From Methanosarcina sp. UBA289 (GTDB taxonomy: Archaea; Halobacteriota; Methanosarcinia; Methanosarcinales; Methanosarcinaceae), in assembly GCA_002496565.1 (NCBI GenBank), contig DAKJ01000026.1:7928-71927 (forward strand): a DNA stretch of 64,000 bases. Reading direction: 5' to 3'. The translations under genes and the position numbers were made by a program. Under the pieces are notes generated by a model. That model saw only the letters and a list, made by a program, of their open reading frames with translations. It was not told the DNA's origin and ran no database searches. Within the stretch, counting starts at the first letter, position 1. The number at the start of each line of letters is the position of its first letter. Shown here piece after piece: positions 51,848-60,685 of the stretch.

Positions 51848-52600
51848 TTAAATACCTCCTAGCTGTGCGATTGCAATTACCGCCACGATAGCACACAGTA
51901 GTGTTGCTATGAGGGAAGAAATTACCGCCTTTGGCCATTTTTTGAATTTCGGATCGTGGAACCCTTCAATTGTACCTCCTATGTTATAGGAAGGAATTAC
52001 AGCGTTCACAAAGAAAATGCCTATTGCAAATATTGCTGCAACTGCTACAAGCGCGTTGACTGTGACTGAATTGGTAACTCCAGAACCCTGCAGGCCTACG
52101 CTCATACCCACTTCGATGAGTGAATAATAAACAAGGGAACCTCCAATTCCACCAAGCGCAGCGCCGATAACTCCGCTTACAAAACTGACTGTAGGGAGTC
52201 CGTGCCCTTCAGTACCCTGGGATACATACAGATCCTGCCTGTACTTTGTAAAAGGATCATACTTTACTTTTGCGGAAGAAGGCACACATCCTACACCATA
52301 TACATAGACCCAGGTACCGACAATCATGGTCACAGCGATCATGATCATTGCACCCACTGCTCCTGAGGCAAGAATCAGGGCAAGGTTGTCTGTTACGTTC
52401 ATCATGAAGCCTGCACTAACAAGTCCTGTCAGACCTGCGCCTGCTGCCAGCTGCACTGTACCGGTACCGATACCTGTCGCCTGAGCCATAGCTGCAGGTG
52501 CACCACCTACAGGCACGAAGTGAACACTCCAGGAAATAAGAGCGCCGCCGATAGTGATGGCGATCATCCAGATGATGTTTCCTAAGATAGCGTCCATCAT
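51848..52600 (-). CDS. mtrD: Tetrahydromethanopterin S-methyltransferase subunit D
   Basis: A 250-residue polytopic membrane protein with about six helices. Blocks such as SWSVHFVPVGGAPAAMAQAT and a loop with YDPFTKYRQDLYVSQGTEGH are MtrD features. Part of the MtrCDE Na+-translocating core. The start overlaps the mtrE stop by four bases (ATGA). Two successive methionines (52600, 52597) leave a one-residue ambiguity. Confidence 0.96.
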   Translation of the reverse strand: MMDAILGNIIWMIAITIGGALISWSVHFVPVGGAPAAMAQATGIGTGTVQLAAGAGLTGLVSAGFMMNVTDNLALILASGAVGAMIMIAVTMIVGTWVYVYGVGCVPSSAKVKYDPFTKYRQDLYVSQGTEGHGLPTVSFVSGVIGAALGGIGGSLVYYSLIEVGMSVGLQGSGVTNSVTVNALVAVAAIFAIGIFFVNAVIPSYNIGGTIEGFHDPKFKKWPKAVISSLIATLLCAIVAVIAIAQLGGI

Positions 52601-53511
52601 GCTGAAGCCTCCTCAGACTTGTCTTCCTTGTAAGGGCCAAATGCCTTGCGGGCTCCAACTTCGATTTTCCAGTTCCAGATAATTAAAATAAGGACAATAA
52701 CAACACCTGCAATAACAGAAAGCCATCCCATGGTCAGGCCTTTTGCAGGATCAAAAATAGTGGTTATCCAGCTTCCCAGGAATACGGTCATACCAAAAGC
52801 AAGCCCTGTAACAGGACCTCCAAACTTAGCACAGAACCAGGAGTTATCAAAACTATTCCTCAGCCCAGATTCGGCATATCTTACAATATTTCCTGAGTTT
52901 GAAGCGTTCAGTCCTGAACCGAATTCAAACTGCTGGAATTCACGCTCTGCGCCGTAGTGAACATCGCCTGTTGACGATCCGATTGCACCTACTGTGATAC
53001 CCCAGATAAAAGCCAGCATAGTTAGCGGGAAGGGGTGTCCGAGTACAACGGTCATCAAATACGATACCACTAGAACACAGAAAGTAGTTATGAACGAATA
53101 TCCCATAATTGCAGGGGTGTGAGATCTTATCATATCAAGATAAATCGGTTGCTTGAACCGACTCTGACTAGCACATCTACCCATTGTAGCAGTTACCGAA
53201 AAGGTACCATGTACGCATGCTGCAATGAGGGAACCAAATACCAGTGCAAATAATGGGGAAAGTGTAAATTCACTAATTAATACTGTTGCAATGGCTGCAC
53301 CAATAGAACACATTAATGCATTAGATGGTGGTTCTCCAGATATTGCTTTGTTGTATATTCTGTGGGGAAACATCATTTGGGGAGCTAACTGCACCTGAGA
53401 GTTAGGGTTACTCTGCGAGCCTATATCAGATTCCAGGTCTTCCGAGGCACCTGCAATGGTCGCAGCCACTCCGATAAGTGCAAGCACTCCCATGCTTATG
53501 AGTGGTTCCAT
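52597..53511 (-). CDS. mtrE: Tetrahydromethanopterin S-methyltransferase subunit E
   Basis: The 304-residue first subunit of the operon, polytopic with about seven helices. AAQ-type soluble loop (QLAPQMMFPHRIYNKAISGE) and the GHPFPLTMLAFIWGITVGAI helix are MtrE landmarks; the C-terminus (RKAFGPYKEDKSEEASA) is charged and cytosolic. The conserved membrane acidic residues for Na+ are expected in this subunit family. The site AAAGGAGGA lies 4 bases before ATG and directly abuts a 16-bp palindrome. A 780-bp, very AT-rich region precedes the gene and should carry the operon promoter. Confidence 0.96.
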   Translation of the reverse strand: MEPLISMGVLALIGVAATIAGASEDLESDIGSQSNPNSQVQLAPQMMFPHRIYNKAISGEPPSNALMCSIGAAIATVLISEFTLSPLFALVFGSLIAACVHGTFSVTATMGRCASQSRFKQPIYLDMIRSHTPAIMGYSFITTFCVLVVSYLMTVVLGHPFPLTMLAFIWGITVGAIGSSTGDVHYGAEREFQQFEFGSGLNASNSGNIVRYAESGLRNSFDNSWFCAKFGGPVTGLAFGMTVFLGSWITTIFDPAKGLTMGWLSVIAGVVIVLILIIWNWKIEVGARKAFGPYKEDKSEEASA

Positions 53512-53529
53512 TCATTTTCCTCCTTTATA

Positions 53530-53545
53530 TTATTACATGTAATAA
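53530..53545. promoter_or_regulatory. Perfect 16-bp palindrome next to the mtrE ribosome binding site
   Basis: TTATTACATGTAATAA reads the same on both strands. It lies 19 bases upstream of mtrE ATG and just outside the GGAGGA. It could be a dimeric regulator's operator, or form a weak RNA hairpin limiting translation of the whole operon. Confidence 0.5.
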
Positions 53546-54298
53546 ATTGGATTCAAAAAACGCTGTACATTTTTTTGAAATCGTCTGCCATATCATTACA
53601 AATAAATATGATTATGACGCGCGTTAATTTTTTGATTAGAGAGGATCATTCATAAACCTTTCGAAATATGTAGGCTTTTAAAATATTATTAGATAGGCAT
53701 ATAATATATAATCAATTTTATAAGACAGATAAAGCTGGTTAAAATAAACAAAATCTTATATTTATATAAATAAAAAAATTCTACTTTTTCCAATATAATA
53801 TAAAGATTCCGATTATAAATAATAAATTTTTTTTGTTTAGATTTAAATATATAATTTTTATTTTTATATTAATGAGTTTTCTGCTGTAGTTTTTATAATA
53901 TTGAATAATATAAAATGTAAATTGTGTTAACTTCTTCGTGTACTCGAATAAAAAATAAGATATGTTATCTGAACATAAAGTACAAATTATTTAATACTGC
54001 ATATATTATTAATAAAATATATTTGTCACAAGAAACTATATATTTATTTTAAAGAATTGTTATAAATAATATTATACTGTTTCCCGGAAAACATTTATTT
54101 ATATATAAATATGTTGGCTGACAATAGCCTAATTTTATCCTATTAGTAGTATGAGAAAGTTTGGCTACGATTTAAGAGAAACTTCCTTCATGTTTTTAAT
54201 TTGATGACAATGTTGGTCAATTATTTATAAAAGTCACACAAACTTTAGTTCTGCAAGTAGCAGAAAAGGATTTTATATTTAATTTCCTTGCATAATGT
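53546..54298. other. Very AT-rich intergenic region between mtrE and isomerase genes
   Basis: About 750 bp, mostly A/T, with many TATA-like motifs on both strands (for example near 53700-53720, 53830-53880 and 54070-54110) and one small GC island ACGCGCGT (53617-53624, palindromic). It must contain the mtr promoter with a long leader and the divergent gene's promoter. No coding frame was seen. Confidence 0.5.
54272..54279 (+). promoter_or_regulatory. TATA box of a leaderless gene
   Basis: TTTATATT begins 27 bases before the GTG start at 54299, the spacing expected when transcription begins at the start codon. No ribosome binding site lies upstream of that GTG, which agrees with a leaderless mRNA. 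Confidence 0.55.
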
Positions 54299-55108
54299 GT
54301 GATTCTAGGAGCTTCATCCTTTACCAGCCCCCCTGAGGATTTAAAGGAACATGTTGAGTCAATAGAGTTATATATTCCCAAACTTGGAATCTACAATGGC
54401 TCAGCGCTTGAAATAGAAAAGCTTGACAGAGTGCTTGACGAAATCTCGATCTATGATTTTGCAGTCACAGTTCATGCCCCTTACTTTGCGGGAGATTTGA
54501 AATATCCTTCAGCTCTCCAAGTTGACACTGCACAAATGGGCAAGAGAGAATTTACCCTTATGGAAGAATCAATTGCACTTGCAAGCCGGATCGGAGCCTC
54601 TGTTGTGGTAATACACCCAGGCAGGGTTGGCCATGATAGGGAAAAATCTTATTTCTCCATGGTCAAAAACCTTAACAAGCTTGCGTCCGTAGCTGAAGAT
54701 TACGGAGTTACTATAGGTCTTGAAAATAAGGAAGGTACAGATCCTTCGAACTTTTGCTGTGAGGCCGAAGAGCTTTCCCAGACCATAGAGGCTGTGGATT
54801 CAGGACACCTGAAAGCTACCTTTGATATAGGACACGCAAACCTTACCTGCGGAGGCAATCCAGAGAAGCTAAGGAAATTTGTCCGAACCTTGCAGGAACA
54901 TATAATTCATCTTCACCTGCATGATAATAGTGGACAATGGACAGAAAAATACGATGGAGATGAACACATGGCTCCTGGAGAAGGTTGCGTGGACTTTTCA
55001 GTCTTGAAACTGCTTTCTGGATATAGAGGGGTCTACAATTTTGAAGTATTTTCCCTCGAAGACCTCCTTTTTGGAAAAAAGACCCTTGAAAACGCCTTAA
55101 AGCTTTAA
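54299..55108 (+). CDS. Sugar phosphate isomerase/epimerase-like TIM barrel protein
   Basis: A 269-residue AP endonuclease 2/xylose isomerase-like TIM barrel. Metal-binding residues of the family appear: VTVHAPYF, VVVIHPGRVGHD, IGLENKEG (Glu), FDIGHANLT (Asp/His), HLHLHDN (His) and VYNFEVFS (Glu). These match a trinuclear metal site used by endonuclease IV and by sugar isomerases; the short length and loops favour an isomerase/epimerase-like role. Substrate unknown. GTG start without ribosome binding site, TATA 27 bases upstream. It diverges from the mtr operon and ends facing the symporter gene with a hairpin between. Confidence 0.8.
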   Translation: MILGASSFTSPPEDLKEHVESIELYIPKLGIYNGSALEIEKLDRVLDEISIYDFAVTVHAPYFAGDLKYPSALQVDTAQMGKREFTLMEESIALASRIGASVVVIHPGRVGHDREKSYFSMVKNLNKLASVAEDYGVTIGLENKEGTDPSNFCCEAEELSQTIEAVDSGHLKATFDIGHANLTCGGNPEKLRKFVRTLQEHIIHLHLHDNSGQWTEKYDGDEHMAPGEGCVDFSVLKLLSGYRGVYNFEVFSLEDLLFGKKTLENALKL

Positions 55109-55138
55109 AATATATTAAAATTGTAAAAAAGAGAAGCA

Positions 55139-55158
55139 AAGGTTCGACTAAGAACCTT
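55139..55158. terminator. Bidirectional hairpin between convergent genes
   Basis: AAGGTTC (55139-55145) and GAACCTT (55152-55158) form a perfect 7-bp stem with 6-base loop. In the minus-strand reading a CTCTTTTTTAC tract follows. Confidence 0.6.
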
Positions 55159-55181
55159 AGCTTACTTGGGACCCAGATCAT

Positions 55182-57101
55182 TTAAAAGTAATCCAGTTTA
55201 ATTCCTTTCTGGCCAAATACTGTTTTCAACTCTTCATAAGCCGTGAAAAGCTCTTTTCTCTGCCTTCCGAGAGTTTCAAGTCTGGGCTCTGCTTTGAGCC
55301 AGATATCCTTCTCTTCGGTACCTCTTGTAACTGCAACACAGGCGAGCATGTCTCCATGGGTCAATCTGTATATTGAATCAAGCCCTGTAGGCGTTACCCA
55401 GGCAGGGGAGATTGTCTTAAGCTTTTCAACTAATTCTTTCCAGCTAATATTTCCAGAAATATGAAGGTTGAGCTGGAGGTGAACACGTTCTCCTGTAACT
55501 TTCTCATCTAGATTTTCAAGGAAAACGCCATATTCAGGATCTTTTTCACTGATATCACGTGCCTCATAGCGGGCAAGTTCTTCCGCCTCTTCTTCGAAGA
55601 AAGGCGCAAGGTTCACCTTGCTTGAGGGTTTTGTCATAAGGGAAACTCCAAAGAAAGCGATTGCACTCAGAGCCATTCCCACGATAACTCCATGGCCCAT
55701 GAGAACCGGGTGAATACTTTCCAGATAATTAGTAGCAAAAGGAGGGGTATATATCAGGTCAAGTGCCACAAGGGCCACCTGAGCAATAAACCCTACCACC
55801 ATGCCTGCAAAAGCTCCTTCCTTGGTAGCTCGCTTCCAGTATAGCCCGCCCATAAGTGGAAAGAAGTAAGAGGAACTTGCAACGAAAGTTGCGATGTGAA
55901 TGGCATCAATAATGTTGGTGATGACAAATGAGCCTGCTGTTGCAGCGACTATAATAAACAGTACACTGATCCTGTTTACCAGCATCATTTCCTTCATTGT
56001 GGCATCCGGATTTATATATCTCTGGTAAATATCCCTTGAGATACAGGATGCCCCTGAGGTTGAAAAAGTGTCCGTACAGGACATGGAAGCCGCTGCGAGC
56101 CCTATTGCACTGAAAGCTATTATTGCAGGTGAAGAGACAAAGCGTTCAACGACAAAGGATAAGAGTGCGGGCTCTGCAAGGGCCATTCCTGCAGGATAAC
56201 CCATTTCTGCGATTTCAGGGTATATATTGTTGAGGGCTATTGCGATTACAGCACAGGCTGCAAAGACAACAGTGATCATAAGAGCACCAATTGCCATTCC
56301 TAGACTGGCAGATTTTCCATCTTTTGCAGCCCAGATTTTCTGCCAGGGATCCTGTTCCGTGATCCAGCCTGGGATTAAGGCAAGGGAAAAGATCAGGACC
56401 ATTGGAAGGCCGATTGAGAAGGGATTCCACCAGTCTCCTGATACGTTTCCAAAAAGCTCTGAAGCACTTATCGCAACAGTGCCGAGGCCTCCGTCAGCGA
56501 CTGTTCCTACTGCTGCGAAAGCCATTCCTACTGCAAAGATAGCAAGGAAAGTGAACTGGATTGTATCTGTCCACATTACTGCATAAAGTCCTCCGAGAGT
56601 TACATAAATGGAAACAGCAGCTGCAATTATGATTGCAGCATATAAAGGATCAAGGCCGTAGAAGGTCTGCAGCACAAGGGAAAGCCCTGTGATGTCAGAT
56701 ACTGCAAAAAGAATCATTACAACAGTGATTATCACAGCAATTGGCAATCTGACTATACTACCATAACGTTGTTCCAAGAGTTCAGGCTGGGTGATTGCAG
56801 GCAGGTTCTTGATCTTCCTTACAAGCACAGCAAGGAAAAGAAGAGCTATGATGTTCGGAGCTACAAAAACCCAGATAGAGCCCATTCCTTGAAGCATATA
56901 ATATCCTACAACAGCAAGAATCCCGCCTGCTGTAAGCCAGGACGCTGCTGCAGAAAAACCCAGGACTGGAGCTCCAATCTCACGGCCAGCCAGCCAGAAG
57001 TCTGTGATGGATTTTTGTCTGTTATTAAAATACCAGCCAATAGCCACAAGCGAGGCTATATAGACTGCGAGCACTATAAGGAAAATACTATAACCATCCA
57101 T
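55182..57101 (-). CDS. Sodium:solute symporter family protein with C-terminal soluble domain
   Basis: A roughly 639-residue SSS (SLC5-like) transporter. About 13 membrane helices occupy the first 490 residues, with SITDFWLAGREIGAPVLGFS, an early family signature, and DTFSTSGASCISRDIY in the middle. It imports an organic solute with Na+. The last 145 residues form a cytosolic extension (QLNLHISGNISWKELVEKL to KGIKLDYF), unusual for simple symporters and possibly regulatory. The solute cannot be inferred; related methanogen transporters may carry amino acids or organic acids. I chose ATG 57101, with GAAGG upstream, over 57131. It diverges from the wtp operon. Confidence 0.85.
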   Translation of the reverse strand: MDGYSIFLIVLAVYIASLVAIGWYFNNRQKSITDFWLAGREIGAPVLGFSAAASWLTAGGILAVVGYYMLQGMGSIWVFVAPNIIALLFLAVLVRKIKNLPAITQPELLEQRYGSIVRLPIAVIITVVMILFAVSDITGLSLVLQTFYGLDPLYAAIIIAAAVSIYVTLGGLYAVMWTDTIQFTFLAIFAVGMAFAAVGTVADGGLGTVAISASELFGNVSGDWWNPFSIGLPMVLIFSLALIPGWITEQDPWQKIWAAKDGKSASLGMAIGALMITVVFAACAVIAIALNNIYPEIAEMGYPAGMALAEPALLSFVVERFVSSPAIIAFSAIGLAAASMSCTDTFSTSGASCISRDIYQRYINPDATMKEMMLVNRISVLFIIVAATAGSFVITNIIDAIHIATFVASSSYFFPLMGGLYWKRATKEGAFAGMVVGFIAQVALVALDLIYTPPFATNYLESIHPVLMGHGVIVGMALSAIAFFGVSLMTKPSSKVNLAPFFEEEAEELARYEARDISEKDPEYGVFLENLDEKVTGERVHLQLNLHISGNISWKELVEKLKTISPAWVTPTGLDSIYRLTHGDMLACVAVTRGTEEKDIWLKAEPRLETLGRQRKELFTAYEELKTVFGQKGIKLDYF

Positions 57102-57592
57102 AAATAAACCTTCAAAAATATTAGTTAACACTTATGAGTAATTCGTTTTGTCGAAACTTTAGGTATATTATTTAATTCTTGAAATATAGGACTTTTTATA
57201 TATTGGCATTGTATCAACATGTGAATAAATAAACTTTTACTATCATTAAAAGATTTATTTAATTCTTTACAGTCTTATGAACTCTGTTTTTTAGTTTACA
57301 CAAGTTAACTTGAATTAAAATCATTTTTATGATTCTTATTTCGATTTTTTTTAATTCATTATTTTTAATTTTCACTTTTTCCTTTTATAATCCTTATTTC
57401 TATTTTTATTTCTTTTTAAGAAATTTTCAGGTTACGTTTGTATTTTCAATTATTATTCAGTAGTATATGAGTGAAATAAAGGGTTATTATGACATCAATT
57501 CCTTTTTTCCCAAATATTACTTCTTTATTGTAAAAAAACTGTTATTTTTTCTCAACAAAGTTTATATTTGTTATGTTCAAAAACACATAACT
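57102..57592. other. AT-rich divergent promoter region of symporter and wtp operon
   Basis: 491 bp with extended T-rich tracts (57300-57440). The open frame reaching left from the wtpA start to 57467 is not signal-peptide-like and I treat it as non-coding. TTTTATATATTGGC (57190-57203) may serve the symporter on the other strand. No clear molybdate-type palindromic operator was spotted. Confidence 0.4.
57561..57568 (+). promoter_or_regulatory. TATA box for leaderless wtpA transcript
   Basis: TTTATATT lies 32 bases before ATG 57593. No ribosome binding site precedes that ATG, so transcription likely starts at or within a few bases of it. Confidence 0.5.
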
Positions 57593-58681
57593 ATGAAAGT
57601 TAAAACCAGCGTTTTCAAATTGATAGCAGTCCTCTTGATACTGCTTGTATTTGCCGGCATAGGTTGTGTTGGCGATAAAACCGAGAACAAAAGTACGAAC
57701 TCGACAGAAAACGCCTCTGGGAATGTCTCTGCAGGCGGAGGAACGGTCCTGAAGGTTTTCCATGCAGGAAGTTTGGGCAAACCTTTTGAAGAGCTTGAAG
57801 CCGAGTTTGAAACCCAGCATCCTGGAGTCGATGTCCAGCGAGAAGCTGCAGGCAGCGCACAGAGTATAAAAAAGATAACCGAACTGGGGAAAAAGGCTGA
57901 CGTTCTTGCATCTGCCGATTATGCCCTGATCCCATCCATGATGATACCTGAATATGCTGACTGGTACGTAGATTTTGCAAGAAACCAGATGGTAATTGCC
58001 TACACGAATGAAAGTAAATACAGTGACGAAATCAACGCGAATAACTGGTATGAAATCCTCAGGCGGCCTGATGTTCGCTATGGTTTTTCTAACCCAAATG
58101 ATGATCCTGCAGGATATAGGTCACAGATGGTAACCCAATTAGCTGAGTTTTATTATAATGACAGCCGGATCTACGATGACCTGATTCAGAATTATACCGG
58201 TATGACTACAACTACAGAGGAAAATAGGACAGTTCTTGTGCATGTGCCTCCATCTGAAGAAATTTCTCCTAACACCAGTAAAATTATGCTCAGGAGCATG
58301 GAAGTTGAACTTATTTCTGCCCTTGAAACAGGGGAAATTGACTATTTCTACATTTACCGGAGTGTCGCCGAGCAGAATAGTTTCAAATACGTGGAACTTC
58401 CACCTGAAATTGACCTAAGTTCACTGGATTATGCTGACAATTACTCAAGGGTTAAGGTAGAAATGGCAAATGGAGAAGTGGTTACAGGATCTCCTATTGT
58501 TTACGGCATAACTATCCCGAAAAATGCCGAAAATCCGGAACTTGCTGCTGAGTTTGTTAAACTTCTCCTCGAAGAGCCCGGCCAGCAAATATTCATAAAG
58601 AACGGCCAGCCTCCGATTGTTCCTGCGATTGCCGAAGGAAAAGATAAAATGCCTGAAGAGTTACAGTCTCTTGTAGAATAA
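57593..58681 (+). CDS. wtpA: Tungstate/molybdate ABC transporter substrate-binding protein
   Basis: A 362-residue lipoprotein. The signal peptide (KTSVFKLIAVLLILLVFAGI) ends in a lipobox AGIGC. A Thr/Ser/Asn-rich linker leads to the type II binding protein with FHAGSLGKPFEELEAEF (oxyanion Ser loop), AGSAQSIKKITELGKKADVL and ASADYALIP, the pattern of the archaeal WtpA/ModA group that binds tungstate and molybdate with octahedral geometry. I start at ATG 57593, since the preceding in-frame 42 codons are not a signal sequence. It is first of wtpA-wtpB-wtpC-regulator, with 138 bases to wtpB. Supplies metal for Mo/W formylmethanofuran dehydrogenase. Confidence 0.92.
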   Translation: MKVKTSVFKLIAVLLILLVFAGIGCVGDKTENKSTNSTENASGNVSAGGGTVLKVFHAGSLGKPFEELEAEFETQHPGVDVQREAAGSAQSIKKITELGKKADVLASADYALIPSMMIPEYADWYVDFARNQMVIAYTNESKYSDEINANNWYEILRRPDVRYGFSNPNDDPAGYRSQMVTQLAEFYYNDSRIYDDLIQNYTGMTTTTEENRTVLVHVPPSEEISPNTSKIMLRSMEVELISALETGEIDYFYIYRSVAEQNSFKYVELPPEIDLSSLDYADNYSRVKVEMANGEVVTGSPIVYGITIPKNAENPELAAEFVKLLLEEPGQQIFIKNGQPPIVPAIAEGKDKMPEELQSLVE

Positions 58682-58819
58682 AAACAAGTCAAAAGAAAGT
58701 GAAAACTATAAGGTAAAGTAAAAAACGTTAAGATAAAATGAAATTAAGATAAAATGAAAGTCAGAACACAGAGGTCATAAAGCTCCTTAAAACAAAAACG
58801 ACAATAGAAGGATATAAGA

Positions 58820-59638
58820 ATGAAAGCCTTAACTCGAAAAACCAGGAAACTTGAGCCTTTGACTTTCGTTTTTTCCCTTTTACTGCTTGTTCTCTTTCTG
58901 TTTATATTCGTAACTCTTTCAAATATGATTTTCGGGCAAATTTTTGACGATTTCCAAGGACTTCTTGAAGCTGCAGAAAATAGCGCTGTTATAAGGTCGA
59001 TTTTTCTTTCTCTGTATGCAGGCTTTCTGGCAACCCTTCTTGCCCTTTTTCTAGGAGTACCTACTGGTTACATTCTCGCAAGGTTTGATTTTCCTGGAAA
59101 ACGGCTGATCGAAAGTGTTATTGATGTGCCTGTAGTAGTCCCGCACACAGTTGCAGGAATAGCTATTCTTACGGTTTTCGGGTCAAAAGGGCTTATTGGT
59201 GGCCCTCTTGGAGCCTATATACAGTTTCGGGACGCACTGCCAGGAATTATCGTTGCAATGCTTTTTGTCTCCCTGCCGTACCTAGCCAATTCCGCAAGAG
59301 AAGGGTTCAAAAGCGTTGATCCCAGACTTGAAAATGCGGCTCGTTCCCTTGGCGCTCCTCTCTGGAAAGCCTTTCTCTTTGTAACCTTACCTCTCTCAGC
59401 AAGGCATATTTTAATAGGATCCATAATGACCTGGGCAAGAGCTATCAGTGAATTCGGGGCCGTCGTGCTGATCGCCTATTATCCCATGATAGGGCCAACT
59501 CTTATCTATGACCGATTTCTTTCCTATGGCTTGTCTGCATCCAGACCTATAGCCGTGCTGCTTATCCTGGTAATGCTTTCCATATTCATAGTCATAAGGA
59601 TTCTTTCTGCAGGCTGGAGTATATATGATAGAGATTGA
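58820..59638 (+). CDS. wtpB: Tungstate/molybdate ABC transporter permease
   Basis: A 272-residue permease of the MetI-like class with about six helices. The EAA loop that contacts the ATPase is visible as ENAARSLGAPLWKAFLFVTL (about residues 172-191). PVVVPHTVAGIAIL is another typical helix. ATG 58820 has AAGGAT upstream. Its last 14 bases overlap wtpC, indicating coupling. Partner of WtpA and WtpC. Confidence 0.93.
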   Translation: MKALTRKTRKLEPLTFVFSLLLLVLFLFIFVTLSNMIFGQIFDDFQGLLEAAENSAVIRSIFLSLYAGFLATLLALFLGVPTGYILARFDFPGKRLIESVIDVPVVVPHTVAGIAILTVFGSKGLIGGPLGAYIQFRDALPGIIVAMLFVSLPYLANSAREGFKSVDPRLENAARSLGAPLWKAFLFVTLPLSARHILIGSIMTWARAISEFGAVVLIAYYPMIGPTLIYDRFLSYGLSASRPIAVLLILVMLSIFIVIRILSAGWSIYDRD

Positions 59639-60671
59639 GTCCCTTTCAAGAAAATGGAAAAACTTTGCTCTGGAGAAATTGACCCTTAGAATTGATTCAG
59701 GGGAATATTTTGTGATCCTTGGGCCTACAGGAGCCGGAAAAACCCTCTTTATGGAGTTAATAGCTGGTTTTCACTCCCCGGATTCCGGTAAAATTCGGAT
59801 TAATGGAAAAGAGGTAACACACCTGCCTCCTGAAAAACATGAGCTTGCTTTTGTCTACCAAGACTACTCACTTTTTCCTCACATGAGCGTGAAAAAAAAT
59901 ATTGAATTTGGCATGCGGATGAAAAAAATAAGATCAAAGGAAAAGCTCTTTGAAATTGCCAGGGATCTGAAAATTGCTCACCTGCTTGATCGCCATCCTC
60001 TCACGCTTTCGGGAGGAGAACAGCAGAGAGTTGCTCTTGCAAGAGCACTTGTGACTGATCCGAAAATTCTGCTTCTGGATGAGCCCCTGAGCGCACTGGA
60101 TCCCAGGACACAGGAAAGTGCCAGAGAGCTACTCACAACTATCCACAAAAATAAAAAATTGACTGTGATGCATATTACCCATGACCAGACAGAAGCCCGG
60201 ATAATGGCTGACAGGATCGCGATAATAATGGATGGAAAACTTATGCAGGTAGGGGTTCCAGAAGAGATCTTCGAAAAGCCGGTTGACAGCCAGGTAGCCA
60301 GCTTTGTAGGGTTTGAGAATATGCTGAACGGCAGGGTAATCTCTGCGGACCGTGGCCTCCTAAAGATTGAAGCCGGGGAGATAATTATTGATGCTTCAGG
60401 ATATATTGAAGTTGGGAGCCAAGTATCTGCCTTTCTGAGGCCTGAAAACATAGCTTTAAGTAAAACTTCCGCACAATCCAGCGTGAGAAACTCTTTACAG
60501 GGCAGAGTTACTGAAGTCTGGATGCTGGGAGCTCTTGTTCGGGTAAAAGTTGATTGCGGAGTTCTTCTTAATGCCCTCATAACCCGGCAATCGGCAGAGG
60601 AAATGGGTATTGTTCCCGGAATCCCTGTCTTTGCCCAGTTCAAGGCAAGTTCTATCCATGTACTCCGGTAA
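59625..60671 (+). CDS. wtpC: Tungstate/molybdate ABC transporter ATP-binding protein
   Basis: A 348-residue ABC ATPase. Walker A GPTGAGKT (33-40), Q-loop VYQDYSLFP (77-85), signature LSGGEQQRVALARAL (128-142), Walker B ILLLDEPLSALDP (148-160), and switch His in VMHITHDQTEA. The C-terminal 70 residues form a TOBE/MOP-like domain (LRPENIALSKT, GRVTEVWMLGALVRVKVDCG), which in this family binds oxyanion and inhibits transport when metal is plentiful. Overlaps wtpB by 14 bases and leads to the regulator after 14 bases. GGAG lies before ATG 59625. Confidence 0.94.
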   Translation: MIEIESLSRKWKNFALEKLTLRIDSGEYFVILGPTGAGKTLFMELIAGFHSPDSGKIRINGKEVTHLPPEKHELAFVYQDYSLFPHMSVKKNIEFGMRMKKIRSKEKLFEIARDLKIAHLLDRHPLTLSGGEQQRVALARALVTDPKILLLDEPLSALDPRTQESARELLTTIHKNKKLTVMHITHDQTEARIMADRIAIIMDGKLMQVGVPEEIFEKPVDSQVASFVGFENMLNGRVISADRGLLKIEAGEIIIDASGYIEVGSQVSAFLRPENIALSKTSAQSSVRNSLQGRVTEVWMLGALVRVKVDCGVLLNALITRQSAEEMGIVPGIPVFAQFKASSIHVLR

Positions 60672-60685
60672 AAAGGTGAAAATCT

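Noticed and set aside
57467..57592. Upstream extension of wtpA
   Set aside because: The added 42 residues are Phe/Tyr/Lys-rich and precede an ordinary lipoprotein signal peptide; a TATA box lies inside this stretch.
59978..60643. Minus-strand 221-codon frame opposite wtpC
   Set aside because: Shadow of the clear ABC ATPase; it has no recognisable domain or start site.
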